Counted from the first letter of the stretch, positions 1-10,453 are shown. The stretch: DNA of 64,000 nucleotides from Reyranella massiliensis 521 (GCF_000312425.1 NZ_HE997181.1:4778045-4842044); one strand, 5' to 3'. The notes: a model not told the origin generated them from the letters alone. A program made the numbers and translations.

Positions 1-439
1 GCGACGTGACGGCGAGCGTCAGTACAGGCGCGTCGGCCGGATTGACCTTGGCGTAGATCGGTGGCGCCGGCAGATCGCCCGGCAGCAGGTTGCCCGCGGC
101 ATTGATGGCGGCCTGCACCTGCTGCTCGGCGATATCGAGACCGAGCTTCAAGTCGAACTGCAGGGTGATGGCCGATGCGCCCGCCGAACTGGTCGAGGTC
201 ATCTGATTGAGGCCGGGCATCTGCCCGAACTGACGTTCGAGCGGCGCCGTGACCGACGTCGTCATCACCTCCGGGCTGGCGCCGGGATAGAGCGTCAGCA
301 CGCGAATGGTCGGATAGTCGACCTGAGGCAGCGCGGAGAGTGGCAGGAAGCGGTAGGCAATGATGCCCACCAGCATGATCGCCACCATAAACAGCGAGGT
401 GGCAACCGGCCGTTCGATGAAAATCCGCGACGGATTCAT
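1..439 (-). CDS. RND efflux pump inner-membrane permease, MdtB/MdtC-like (3' part cut by window edge)
   Basis: The minus-strand frame opens with ATG at 439 and runs off the left edge, so only the first 146 residues are visible. They begin MNPSRIFIERPVATSLFMVA, the canonical start of HAE1-family RND permeases: a short cytoplasmic leader (FIERPVAT), the first transmembrane helix, then the start of the porter domain with YPTIRVLTLYPGASPE. RND permeases are trimeric proton-driven inner-membrane pumps of about 1,030 residues working with a periplasmic adaptor and an outer-membrane channel. The gene starts 12 bp after the stop of the adaptor gene upstream, so the two form an operon of MdtAB type. 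Substrate cannot be read from this fragment. Family call is confident; the exact subfamily is inference. Confidence 0.9.
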   Translation of the reverse strand, partial: MNPSRIFIERPVATSLFMVAIMLVGIIAYRFLPLSALPQVDYPTIRVLTLYPGASPEVMTTSVTAPLERQFGQMPGLNQMTSTSSAGASAITLQFDLKLGLDIAEQQVQAAINAAGNLLPGDLPAPPIYAKVNPADAPVLTLAVTS

Positions 440-451
440 GTCGCGGCCTGA

Positions 452-1762
452 TTACTGGCGGGGTGGCGTCGGCTGTGCCGCAGCAGCGCCGCCGCCGCCA
501 TTGGCCTGCTGGCGCTGCCTCTGGCCCTGCTGCCCCTGATCGTGTTGTCCCTGACCTTGCTGCTCCTGCGCCTTGCCCTCCGGCACGGCCGTGGCGACGG
601 GCGGCCCGCCGGCGGTACGCGGCGTCGTTCCGGGCCGGCGGATCTTGGCGCCGTCACGCAGGCGGTCAACGCCGTCGACCACGACATTGTCGCCGACCTG
701 CAGGCCCTTCGTGATGGCAACCTTGTCGCCATCCGAAGCGCCCAGCTCGACGACGCGGATCGTCACCGTATCGTCGGGCTTCACCAGGTAGACGAACGTT
801 CCGGGCTGGCCGCGCTGGATGGCGGCAATCGGCACGACCGTCGCATCCGTCACCGTGTCGACCAGGAGACGGACGTTCACGAACTGGTTGGGGAACAGAC
901 TTTCGTCGGCGTTCTCGAACACTGCGCGCAGGCGCACCGTGCCGGTGGTCGTATCGATCACATTGTCCGTCGTATCGAGCCGGCCGAGCGCCAGTTCGTT
1001 CTTCTGCGAACGGTCGAACACGCGCACTTCAAGATTGGCGCCAGCCGCCAGGCGCTTGCGCACCGACGGCAGTGTATCTTCGGGGATAGTGAAGATCACC
1101 GAGATCGGCTGGACCTGGATGATGACGCATATGCTGGTCGCGTCGCCCATCGTCACGTAATTGCCCTTGTCGACCATGCGCAGGCCGATCTTGCCGGTGA
1201 GCGGCGCCACGATGCGCGTGTAGGTGACGTTGAGCTTTGCGGCATCGACCAGCGCCTGGTCGATCACCAGCGCGGCCTCGTACTGCCGCACCAGGGCGAC
1301 CTGCGTGTCGTACTGCTGGCGGGCAATCGAATCCTGCGCCACCAGCTTCTTGTAGCGTTCGAGGTCGGCCTGGGCGTTCTTGAGCAGCGCCTCGTCCTTC
1401 TGCTGCTGGCCGATTGCCTGTTGCAGGGCGACGTCATAGGGCCGCGGGTCGACCAGAGCGAGCAGATCCCCCTGCTTCACCGTCTGGCCTTCCTTGAAGT
1501 AGACGTCCATGAGCTGGCCGGTGATCTGGGTCTTGACGTTGACCGTCGCCAGCGGCGTCACCGTGCCCAACGCCCTGATCGTAATGGGGATATTGCCCTT
1601 GGCCGCGGTTGCCAGGCCGACCGGAACGGCAGCCCCAGCGGCAAAACGGCTACCGCCCTGACGGGCCGGCGGGGCCGAGCCGGGCTGCGACATATACCAG
1701 CCTGCGCCAGCAACAATGGCCAGCCCGAGGCCGATCCCGAGCAGGGTTCGCAGCCGTTTCAT
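452..1762 (-). CDS. RND efflux periplasmic adaptor (membrane fusion protein), MdtA-like
   Basis: A 436-residue membrane fusion protein that would link the RND permease encoded 12 bp downstream to an outer-membrane channel. An N-terminal hydrophobic anchor or signal (about residues 5-25) is followed by a barrel-sandwich (lipoyl-like) half motif with GQLMDVYFKEGQTVKQGDLL near residues 80-100, an alpha-hairpin of about residues 110-170, the second lipoyl half (APLTGKIG), and beta-barrel and membrane-proximal domains. The C-terminal 55 residues are a low-complexity tail rich in Gln, Gly and Pro, beyond the folded domain, as is common in alphaproteobacterial MdtA homologues. It is the first gene of the visible mdtAB-like operon; thiC lies upstream on the same strand, separated by hairpins, so it probably has its own promoter. 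Confidence 0.9.
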   Translation of the reverse strand: MKRLRTLLGIGLGLAIVAGAGWYMSQPGSAPPARQGGSRFAAGAAVPVGLATAAKGNIPITIRALGTVTPLATVNVKTQITGQLMDVYFKEGQTVKQGDLLALVDPRPYDVALQQAIGQQQKDEALLKNAQADLERYKKLVAQDSIARQQYDTQVALVRQYEAALVIDQALVDAAKLNVTYTRIVAPLTGKIGLRMVDKGNYVTMGDATSICVIIQVQPISVIFTIPEDTLPSVRKRLAAGANLEVRVFDRSQKNELALGRLDTTDNVIDTTTGTVRLRAVFENADESLFPNQFVNVRLLVDTVTDATVVPIAAIQRGQPGTFVYLVKPDDTVTIRVVELGASDGDKVAITKGLQVGDNVVVDGVDRLRDGAKIRRPGTTPRTAGGPPVATAVPEGKAQEQQGQGQHDQGQQGQRQRQQANGGGGAAAAQPTPPRQ

Positions 1763-1830
1763 CGCTTAGTTACACCCTAGAAAGCGGTCAGTTACATATA
1801 CTACGAACCGAACCGCCCGAGTCTCCCCCA

Positions 1831-1866
1831 CCGATAAGGCGGGCGCAAGGCAACCCGCCTCATCGG
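1831..1866 (-). terminator. Hairpin after thiC, probable terminator
   Basis: Two 13-nt arms (1831-1843 and 1854-1866) pair completely apart from one G-U wobble, around a 10-nt loop. It lies 24 bp past the thiC stop on the minus strand. No U-tract follows, so it may be a pause or Rho-associated structure rather than a classical intrinsic terminator. A second, smaller perfect stem (CGTCTAC/GTAGACG, 1870-1888) sits directly behind the thiC stop codon. Confidence 0.55.
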
Positions 1867-1889
1867 GCTCGTCTACGCTTTGTAGACGT

Positions 1890-3722
<1,833 letters not shown>

Positions 3723-3788
3723 GATGGATCTCCCGTGGCTGGTAGGCAGACGGAGATCCGGCGCAGTCGTGCAAAGGAGGCATATCCA

Positions 3789-3890
3789 GTCCCTTCGCCG
3801 GCATGACCCGGATCAGGTTCAAAGGGTCACCGCGCCACCGCCGTCAGACGGTCATCGGTATCTCAGCCCCTTGCGGGACCCCCCTTGGAC
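3789..3890 (-). promoter_or_regulatory. TPP riboswitch (THI element) upstream of thiC
   Basis: Read on the minus strand, the segment contains the diagnostic TPP-aptamer blocks in order: GGGGCTGAGA, then a variable stem, then ACCCTTTGAACCTGATC and GGGTCATGCCGGCGAAGGGA. A short outer stem (GTCC at 3890-3887 with GGAC at 3792-3789) can close it. It lies 67 bp before the thiC start. High thiamine pyrophosphate is expected to reduce thiC expression; in Proteobacteria this usually works by hiding the ribosome-binding site, here the GGGAG just before the ATG. This is the first regulatory element to expect for thiC. Confidence 0.95.
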
Positions 3891-3931
3891 AAGAAAAGGA
3901 TAGGATACGGGCTCGCTGAGAGGAAGCGAAG

Positions 3932-5263
3932 ATGAACGCCAGCCCGGCAAATCGGCCATGTTCGGATGGTATCCCTCGCGCAGCCCATGCACGGCGCCTG
4001 AGCGTTCGGCTCTGGATCCTGACGGCGTTGTCGTCATTCGCGATGACGACGCCGGCCGTGGCGCAATCGCTGGGCGAGGCACTGAAGAGCTTCATACACG
4101 ATGACGCGACAGCGACCGTGCACCTGCGCAGCTTCTACATGGACCGCACCAACGCTACGCTGCCGAACTACGTGGCCTGGGCCGGCGGCGGCTGGATCGG
4201 CTACCAGTCCGGCTGGCTCTACGACACGCTTCAGATCGGCGCCGTCGGCTACACGACGCAACCGCTCTGGGCGCCACCCAGCACCAGCGGCACCCAGCTC
4301 CTGAAGACGGGGCAGTACGGCTTCTTCATCCTCGGTCAGGGCTATGCCTCGGTCCGCGCAAAGGGCCAGACCTTCACCGCCTATCGTCAACTCATCGACG
4401 AGCTCGAGGTGAACCCCAACGACGACCGCATGATCCCCATCACCTTCGAAGCCTACGCGCTACGTGGAAGACTGGGGCCCATCGACTACTTCGCGGGCTA
4501 TGTCGCGGCGATCAAGCCGAAAGACTACTGGACCTTCATCAACATGGCCGAGCGCGCCGGCGCGCCGAACCACAATGCCGGCATGGGCCTCTTCAGCCTC
4601 AAATACGGCGCGGTCGACGATCTCAGGCTGCGCGCCTCCGTCTATTACGTGCCGGACATTCTCACCTCGACCTACGGCGACATCGTCAAGACGTTTACGA
4701 TCGTCGACGACCTCAAGTTCCGCTTCGCCAGCAACGTGATGGTGCAGGGAAGCAACGGGCTCAATCTGCTGACCGGCCGGCCCTTCAGCACCTGGTCGGC
4801 AGGCGTGCGTACCGATCTCCTCTGGAAGGAGTTCTCGCTGTGGGGCGCCTATACCCAGACCGGCAGCGCCGCCGCCTACCGCACGCCTTACGGCCAGTGG
4901 ATCGGCTACACCAAGCAGATCGTGCTGGATTTCGATCGCGCCAACGAGCGCGCGTTCCAGGTCGGCATCACCTACGACTTCATCGGCATCGGCATTCCCG
5001 GCCTCACCTTTCTGGCGTCGGGAACCTTCGGCAGCGGTGCGCTCGACGCAGTGACGGGTCTCCCGCTCCCACAGAACAACGAGTACGATTTCGACCTGAT
5101 GTATCAGGTGGCGGCAAAATCCGCGCCCGAATGGTTGAAGCCGCTGCGGTTGCGCGGGCGCATGGCCCATGTCGACCAGTGGTTCAACGGCGCTTACGCG
5201 CAAATCAACGACTACCGCGTGATCCTGAACTACGAGGTCAACTTCAAGGGGTTCAGGCGGTAG
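3932..5263 (+). CDS. OprD-family-like outer membrane porin
   Basis: A 443-residue protein with a long N-terminal region and a signal peptide whose hydrophobic core (about residues 27-40) ends in AVAQS, giving predicted cleavage after residue 44. The mature part begins with SLGEALKSFIHDDATATVHLRSFYMDR, and later segments alternate aromatic and polar residues with several Y/W-rich strands (GYTTQPLWAP, DDLRLRASVYYVPDI). This matches the 18-stranded OprD porin family that takes up amino acids, aromatic acids and similar small solutes. The last residues (NFKGFRR) do not end in the usual Phe. The start ATG has GAGAGGAAG upstream. It diverges from thiC and its stop lies 1 bp from the stop of the convergent CoA-transferase. 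Substrate unknown. Confidence 0.8.
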   Translation: MNASPANRPCSDGIPRAAHARRLSVRLWILTALSSFAMTTPAVAQSLGEALKSFIHDDATATVHLRSFYMDRTNATLPNYVAWAGGGWIGYQSGWLYDTLQIGAVGYTTQPLWAPPSTSGTQLLKTGQYGFFILGQGYASVRAKGQTFTAYRQLIDELEVNPNDDRMIPITFEAYALRGRLGPIDYFAGYVAAIKPKDYWTFINMAERAGAPNHNAGMGLFSLKYGAVDDLRLRASVYYVPDILTSTYGDIVKTFTIVDDLKFRFASNVMVQGSNGLNLLTGRPFSTWSAGVRTDLLWKEFSLWGAYTQTGSAAAYRTPYGQWIGYTKQIVLDFDRANERAFQVGITYDFIGIGIPGLTFLASGTFGSGALDAVTGLPLPQNNEYDFDLMYQVAAKSAPEWLKPLRLRGRMAHVDQWFNGAYAQINDYRVILNYEVNFKGFRR

Positions 5264-5264
5264 T

Positions 5265-6458
5265 TCAGGCGACCTTGCTGTTGCGAATTTCCGCGATCTC
5301 GGCCGGCGAATAGCCGGCTTCCTTCAACACTTCGTCGGTGTGCTGGCCGAGCGTGGCCGGTGGCCGCTCGACGGAACCGCCGCCGTGTTCGAGGCGGAAG
5401 CCGGAGCCCACGACCTTGATGGGGCCGTGTTCGGTCTCGACCGTCTGCAGCACGGTGCGATGCTTGAAGAGATCGAGCTGCGCGGTTTCGGGAATGCTGA
5501 GCACACGGCCGGCCGGGATGTCGTTCTTGGCGAAGCGTTCGCCCCAGGTTGCCGAGGTCTCGGTCTTCATCGCCGCCTCGACGATCTCGTGCAGCGCCGT
5601 GTTGTTCTGGATGCGCGTCGGCCAGTCGACGAAGCGCGGATCGGCCAGCGCATCCTCGCGGCCCAGCACTTTCATCAGCCGCTGGAACTGCGGATCGGTC
5701 ATGACAGCCAGCACGATCCAGCCGTCCTTGGTCTTGAAGAGATTGCCTGTGGGCTTGCGTGTCACCGAGAGATTGGCGGCCTGGCCATGGACGCGGCCGG
5801 TCATCAGATGCTCGGTGAATTGCTGGGCGAGATAGCCCATCACCGCGTCGATCATCGCGACGTCGACAAGCTGGCCCTTGCCCGTGTGGGTGCGCTGAAA
5901 GAGCGCCGAGGCAATGCCCAGCGCCGCAGTGGCCCCCGACATGACGTCGGCGCCGGCGAAGCCCACGCGTGTCGGGCCATTGTTCTCGAAGCCGGTGATC
6001 GACATCAGGCCCGACATGGCCTGGATCATGCCGTCGAAGGCTGCCGTCTTGGCGTCGGGTCCGACCTGGCCGAACCCAGACACCGCGCAATAGATCAGCT
6101 TCGGGTTGATCGCCTTCAAGGTCTCGTAGCCGATGCCGAGCTTGTCCATCACGCCCGGCCGGAAATTCTCGACCACCACGTCGGACGTGGCCACGAGCCG
6201 CTTGATGATCTCGATCGCCTTGGGCTTCTTGAGATCGAGCGTGATCGAACGCTTGCCGGCGTTCACCGCCACCCAAGGAGCAGCGAGTCCGCGCTTCTCC
6301 CAGTCGTTGGCGCGGCTGCCGAAGCGCATGTCGTCGCCTTCGAGCGACTCGACCTTGATCACGTCGGCACCGAGCAGGGCGAGCTGGTAGGAGCTGTAAG
6401 GCCCCGCCAGCACGCGCGTGAAGTCGAGAACCTTGATGCCCGCGAACGGCTTACTCAT
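5265..6458 (-). CDS. CaiB/BaiF family III CoA-transferase
   Basis: A 397-residue CoA-transferase of family III, which moves CoA between carboxylic acids through an enzyme-bound aspartyl anhydride. Family signatures are visible: MSKPFAGIKVLDFTRVLAGP at the start, the GADVIKVE segment, NAGKRSITLDLK, VVENFRPGVMDKLG, CAVSGFGQ, and the VDVAMIDAVMGYLAQQ region with the catalytic Asp. I chose the ATG at 6458 (GAGGG ten bases upstream) over an in-frame ATG eight codons earlier that overlaps the preceding gene. It begins 13 bp after the stop of the GrdB-like selenoprotein, so the two are almost certainly one transcript. This suggests a role in activating a product or substrate of that enzyme. The actual acid is not readable. 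Confidence 0.92.
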   Translation of the reverse strand: MSKPFAGIKVLDFTRVLAGPYSSYQLALLGADVIKVESLEGDDMRFGSRANDWEKRGLAAPWVAVNAGKRSITLDLKKPKAIEIIKRLVATSDVVVENFRPGVMDKLGIGYETLKAINPKLIYCAVSGFGQVGPDAKTAAFDGMIQAMSGLMSITGFENNGPTRVGFAGADVMSGATAALGIASALFQRTHTGKGQLVDVAMIDAVMGYLAQQFTEHLMTGRVHGQAANLSVTRKPTGNLFKTKDGWIVLAVMTDPQFQRLMKVLGREDALADPRFVDWPTRIQNNTALHEIVEAAMKTETSATWGERFAKNDIPAGRVLSIPETAQLDLFKHRTVLQTVETEHGPIKVVGSGFRLEHGGGSVERPPATLGQHTDEVLKEAGYSPAEIAEIRNSKVA

Positions 6459-6471
6459 GACGAAAGGACCC

Positions 6472-7398
6472 TCAGGCGACACCGGCCTTCTGACGCTGGC
6501 CGAGCGCGACCTGCTTTACCTTGTCGAACTCCGCACGTCGCTTGGCGACTTCCTCGGGGCTCATGCGCTCGATGTTGTTGTAGTCGTTCTTCCAGTCTCC
6601 GTCGTCGGTCCAGCGCAGCGGCGACTGTACCGTGGTGCGAGGACCTACGGCGCTTTCGAGCACCCTCAGGGCGAGGTCCAGCGTGAAACGCTGCGTGTCG
6701 GGCTCGTGCGGCTTGCCGCAGGAATTGCCCAGCGGAAAGTCGCTGAACAGAAAGCGCGGCACACCGGCATACTCGACGATATCCTTCGCCGCCCCCATCA
6801 CGATCGTGGGGATGCCGTTCCTTTCGAGGTATCGGGCGACCAGACTCACGGTCTGGTGGCAGACGGGTCAAGTAGGAACAAGCAGCGCGGCGTCGACCGC
6901 GTCCTGCCGGCAACGTGCCAGGATCTCCGGCGCATCCGTTTCGAGCGTGACACGCTGGCTGCGATTGGTCGGCGCGCCATGGAAGCGAGCGGCCAGCTTG
7001 AAGCGTCCCTGATTTGCAAACTCGCGCATCACAGGCAGCGGGAACCAGGTGTTGCTGTCCGCAGCCGTGGTGTGCTTGCGATCGTAACCGATGTGGGAGA
7101 TGCGCGTGTCGTGATCGACCGACGTGTCGCCGGAGTAGACGCTGTAGAACTTGGCACCGGCATTGTAGAGCGCGCCCGGTCCCTGATCGCCCTTGTCGGG
7201 TTGGTAGGGAGCGGCCGTCGTGATCAGCGCCAGAGTGCTGTCCTTCAGCGGCTTCTTCAGCGGTTGAAAGGGGGCATCGACATAATGCGCCCAACGGTAG
7301 GGGTTGTCGTAACCCAGCGCGAGGTAGTACTCACGCGTGCGCCTCATGTACTCAAGCGGCACGTCGTAGGCCGGTGCGAAATCCATCGTGTCAGACAT
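6472..7398 (-). CDS. Selenoprotein, GrdB/PrdB (glycine/betaine/D-proline reductase component B) family, UGA-encoded Sec177
   Basis: Two open stretches in the same frame (7398-6871 and 6867-6472) are separated only by one TGA at 6870-6868. Read through as selenocysteine, they give a 308-residue protein. The junction reads LLVPT-U-PVCHQTVSLVARYLE, so residue 177 is Sec in a U-x-x-C redox motif with Cys180. GrdB/PrdB-family proteins carry Sec or Cys at this point, in the same strand-then-helix context (GIPTIVMG follows). A perfect 7-bp hairpin begins 11 nt after the UGA. Both halves hold conserved-looking segments (PLPVMREFANQGRF, VPRFLFSDFPLGN), and no frameshift or other stop is present, arguing against a pseudogene. 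The family reduces C-N or related bonds, or performs thiol redox chemistry; the substrate here is unknown. It is co-transcribed with the CoA-transferase downstream and divergent from a Bug binding protein. Recoding is inferred; selABCD genes are not in the window. Confidence 0.82.
6836..6860 (-). promoter_or_regulatory. Candidate bacterial SECIS hairpin directing UGA recoding
   Basis: On the minus strand, immediately 3' of the UGA, ACCAGAC pairs perfectly with GTCTGGT around the 5-nt loop CGTGA (6839-6857). Two more G-C pairs continue below a single C-C mismatch (6836-6837 with 6859-6860). The loop starts 17 nt after the UGA and has G as its second base. As I recall the bacterial SECIS consensus, it asks for an apical loop some 16-37 nt from UGA, a stem of at least 4 bp and a G among the first two loop bases, and this hairpin meets each. 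SelB would bind it. Confidence 0.75.
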
Positions 7399-7502
7399 GC
7401 CTTAAAATTGGCGCTGCAATAGCGTGAAGTCAAATTCGCGTAGCGGATGACAAGGCGCCGGGTGCGCCGTCAGCCCAATCAACGAGAAGACAGGGAGTTC
7501 CC

Positions 7503-8477
7503 ATGAAGCAACTGACTCGACGCACGGCGCTGGCCGCCGGCATGGCCCTTGCGGCAGCACCTCGTGCTGGAGCGCAGGCCTGGCCAAGCAAGCCCAGCCG
7601 TTTGCTCGTGCCTTATCCCGTGGGCGGCATCGTCGATATCGTGAGCAGGGCCCTGGCCGATCCGATGCAGGCCGATCTTGGTCAGCCGGTGATCGTGGAA
7701 CCCAAGCCCGGCGGCAACTCCACGCTTGCGACGGCCATGATCCCGCAGGCGCCGGCCGATGGTTACACCTGGTTGATGACGACACTCTCCCACGTCGTCG
7801 TGCCGCATCTGCAGCCCGTTCCCTACGACGCGCTCACCGACTTCCAGCCCGTCGCCCTGGTCGCGATCGCCACGTCGGTCGCGGTGGTCAATCCAGAGCT
7901 GCCGATCAGAACGCTGAAAGAGCTGGTCGAGTACGGCAAGGCCAACCCCGGCAAGCTGAACTATCTCAATCCAGGCAACGGCTCGTCGATCCATCTCTCG
8001 GCCGAGCTGCTGAAGAACCAGTATAAGTTCGACATGATCTCGGTGCCCTATCGCGGCATCCCGCCGGGAATGACCGATCTGCTCGAAGGCCGTCTCCAGG
8101 TCGGCCTGCTGCCCGGTCCGCTCGCCATCCAGCATGTCATGTCGGGCAAGCTGCGGGCGCTCGCGGTCCTGGCCGACAAGCGCCTGCCGACGCTGCCCGA
8201 CGTACCGACTTTCGCCGAAGCAGGTTTCGCCAATGCCCAGGTGATGAGCTGGTACGTGATCTCGGTGCGGACCGGCACGCCGGCTCCCATCGTCGATCGC
8301 CTGCATGCGTCGGCGATGAAGGCCCTGCAGAACGAAGACACCCAGGGCCGCCTGACCCGCGCCGGCTGCGAAGTGCCTACACCGCGTTCACCGGCGGATA
8401 TTCTGACCATGTGGCGGGCAGACTATGCCCGCTACGGCCAGCTGGTGAAGGATGCGGGCATCAAGGCCGATGGCTGA
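7503..8477 (+). CDS. Bug-family (tripartite tricarboxylate transporter) periplasmic binding protein
   Basis: A 324-residue periplasmic solute receptor of the Bug/TctC family. The N-terminus (MKQLTRRTALAAGMALAAAP, then AGAQA) looks like a twin-arginine-type signal peptide cleaved near residue 25. Typical family landmarks follow: WPSKPSRLLVPYPVGG, DIVSRALADPM, the ADGYTWLM segment, LNYLNPGNGSSIHLSAELLK and the C-terminal GCEVPTPRSP. GGGAG-like bases precede the ATG. No TctA/TctB membrane genes are nearby, so it is an orphan receptor, as most Bug proteins are. It is divergent from the selenoprotein operon (104 bp between starts) and may sense or import the related substrate. Confidence 0.9.
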   Translation: MKQLTRRTALAAGMALAAAPRAGAQAWPSKPSRLLVPYPVGGIVDIVSRALADPMQADLGQPVIVEPKPGGNSTLATAMIPQAPADGYTWLMTTLSHVVVPHLQPVPYDALTDFQPVALVAIATSVAVVNPELPIRTLKELVEYGKANPGKLNYLNPGNGSSIHLSAELLKNQYKFDMISVPYRGIPPGMTDLLEGRLQVGLLPGPLAIQHVMSGKLRALAVLADKRLPTLPDVPTFAEAGFANAQVMSWYVISVRTGTPAPIVDRLHASAMKALQNEDTQGRLTRAGCEVPTPRSPADILTMWRADYARYGQLVKDAGIKADG

Positions 8478-8566
8478 CAGCGATGTAACCCGCCGGCCAT
8501 AGTGCCGCCCAACTCGGGCACGCTATATATGAAGTGAAACAAGGCTCGTTACGGGGAGCTCACCGC

Positions 8567-10426
8567 ATGGCGATCAAACGGCGCAGCGTACTGTTGGGCA
8601 GCGCGGCCCTCTGGGTCGGCGCGCCGGCCATTCTGCGGGCTCAGACGTCACCCCAAGCCTCGGGCAAGATCCACGTCAGTCACGGTTTCGCCATGCATGG
8701 CGAACCGAAGTACAAGGCCGACGCCGGGCCGCCGGACTATCTCAACCCGAACGCGCCCGCAGGCGGCAGCGTCCGGCTCGGCGCCCGCGGCACTTTCGAT
8801 TCCCTGCATCCCTTCATCGTAAAGAGCGTTCCTGCCGCCGGCATCACGGCGATCTGGGATACGTTGTGCTGGAACTCTCGCGACGAAGCCTCGACCGAAT
8901 ACGGGCTGATCGCCGAGACCATCGAATGGCCCGAGGATCGTTCCTGGGTGGCCTTCACTCTGCGGCCGCAAGCCCGCTTCCACGACGGCAGCCCGATCAC
9001 CGTCGAGGACGTGATTTTCTCCCTCGATATCCTGAAGACCAAGGGCACACCGATCTACGGCCTCTACTATCACGACGTGGTCAAGGCGGAGAAAGTCGGC
9101 GACCGCAAGGTGCTGTTCACCTTCCGCGACAGCACCAACAAGGAGCTGCCGCTGATCCTCGGCCAGCTTCCGATCCTTCCCTCGAAATGGTGGGCCAGCC
9201 GCGACTTCGAGAAGGTCTCGCTGGAGGTTCCGCTGGGCAGCGGCCCCTACAAGGTCGACTCCTTCGATGTCGGCCGTTCGATCGCCTATCGCCGCGTCCC
9301 CGACTGGTGGGCCAAGGACCTCTGGATGAACAAGGGTCGCAACAACTTCGAGGTCATCCGCTACGAGTATTACCGCGACGTCACGGTGCAATTTGAAGCC
9401 TTCAAGGCCGGCGACCTCGACCTCCGTCAGGAGAACATCGCGCGCAACTGGGCGACGGCCTACGACATTCCCGCGGTGCGCGACGGGCGTATCCAGCGCG
9501 CCGAAATCCCGCACGAACTGCCGACCGGCATGCAGTGCTTCGCCTTCAACATCCGGCGCGATTTCTTCAAGGACCGGCGCGTGCGCGAAGCGATTGCCAC
9601 GATGTTCGACTTCGCCTGGTCCAACAAGAACCTGTTCTACGGGATGTACAAGCGCAACATCTCGTTCTTCGGCAACTCCGAGCTCGCCTCGTCGGGTCTG
9701 CCGACGCCCGCCGAGCTCAAGTATCTCGAACCGTTCCGCGGCAAGATCCCCGAAGAAGTCTTCACCAAGGAATTCAAGCTGCCGGAGTCCGACGGCACCG
9801 GCAATGTCCGCGACCTCGCACGCCGTGCGTTGGCGCTCCTGAAGGAAGCGGGCTGGGAGATCAAGGACGGCAAGATGACGGAAGTGAAGACGGGCAAGAA
9901 GCTCGCCTTCGAGATGCTGCTGAACGACGCCAGCTTCGAACGCGTCTCGTTGCCCTACAAGCAGAACCTGGAGCGCATCGGCATCGACATGAGCGTGCGC
10001 ACGGTCGACACGGCACAGTTCAAGCGTCGCGAAGACGAGTACGACTTCGACATGATGGTCGAAGGCTTCGCCCAGTCGCTGTCGCCGGGCAACGAGCAGC
10101 GCGACTTCTGGGGCTCCAAGGCGGCCGACAACAAGGGCGGCCGCAACACGATCGGCATCAAGGATGCCGCGATCGACCAGCTCATCGAAACCCTGATCGC
10201 CGCGCCCGACCGGGAGAGCCTGATCAACGTCACGCGGGCGCTCGATCGCGTCCTGCTGTGGAGCCACTTCGTCGTGCCGAACTGGCACAGCAACACCGCC
10301 TATGTCGCCTACTGGAACCGCTTCGGGCGACCGGCCAAGAGTGCGAAGTATGCGCCCGTGGCCTTCGACACCTGGTGGATCGACGAGGCCAAGGATCGCG
10401 CCCTGCAGCGCGGGGAGAAGAAGTGA
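8567..10426 (+). CDS. yejA: YejA-like extracellular solute-binding protein (family 5)
   Basis: A 619-residue periplasmic peptide-binding protein of SBP family 5, the receptor of the YejABEF oligopeptide/microcin C-type ABC importer. The ATG at 8567 follows GGGGAG; an upstream in-frame GTG (8534) lacks a ribosome site. The signal peptide is Tat-like (MAIKRRSVLLGSAALWVGAP, cleavage after LRAQ). YejA hallmarks are present: HGFAMHGEPKY near the mature start, DYLNPNAPAGG, LGARGTFDSLHPF, the FTLRPQARFHDGSPIT ligand-entry segment and LPTGMQCFAFNIRRDFF. It is the first gene of a four-gene operon (yejB starts 27 bp after its stop). The substrate is presumably oligopeptides. Confidence 0.92.
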   Translation: MAIKRRSVLLGSAALWVGAPAILRAQTSPQASGKIHVSHGFAMHGEPKYKADAGPPDYLNPNAPAGGSVRLGARGTFDSLHPFIVKSVPAAGITAIWDTLCWNSRDEASTEYGLIAETIEWPEDRSWVAFTLRPQARFHDGSPITVEDVIFSLDILKTKGTPIYGLYYHDVVKAEKVGDRKVLFTFRDSTNKELPLILGQLPILPSKWWASRDFEKVSLEVPLGSGPYKVDSFDVGRSIAYRRVPDWWAKDLWMNKGRNNFEVIRYEYYRDVTVQFEAFKAGDLDLRQENIARNWATAYDIPAVRDGRIQRAEIPHELPTGMQCFAFNIRRDFFKDRRVREAIATMFDFAWSNKNLFYGMYKRNISFFGNSELASSGLPTPAELKYLEPFRGKIPEEVFTKEFKLPESDGTGNVRDLARRALALLKEAGWEIKDGKMTEVKTGKKLAFEMLLNDASFERVSLPYKQNLERIGIDMSVRTVDTAQFKRREDEYDFDMMVEGFAQSLSPGNEQRDFWGSKAADNKGGRNTIGIKDAAIDQLIETLIAAPDRESLINVTRALDRVLLWSHFVVPNWHSNTAYVAYWNRFGRPAKSAKYAPVAFDTWWIDEAKDRALQRGEKK

Positions 10427-10453
10427 CGCGCGTCATCGCGAAGTCACGCTGAG

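Noticed and set aside
6472..7398. The two halves of the GrdB-like frame as separate genes or a pseudogene
   Set aside because: They share a frame, the only break is a TGA at the family's Sec/Cys site, and a SECIS-like hairpin follows; no other stop or frameshift is present.
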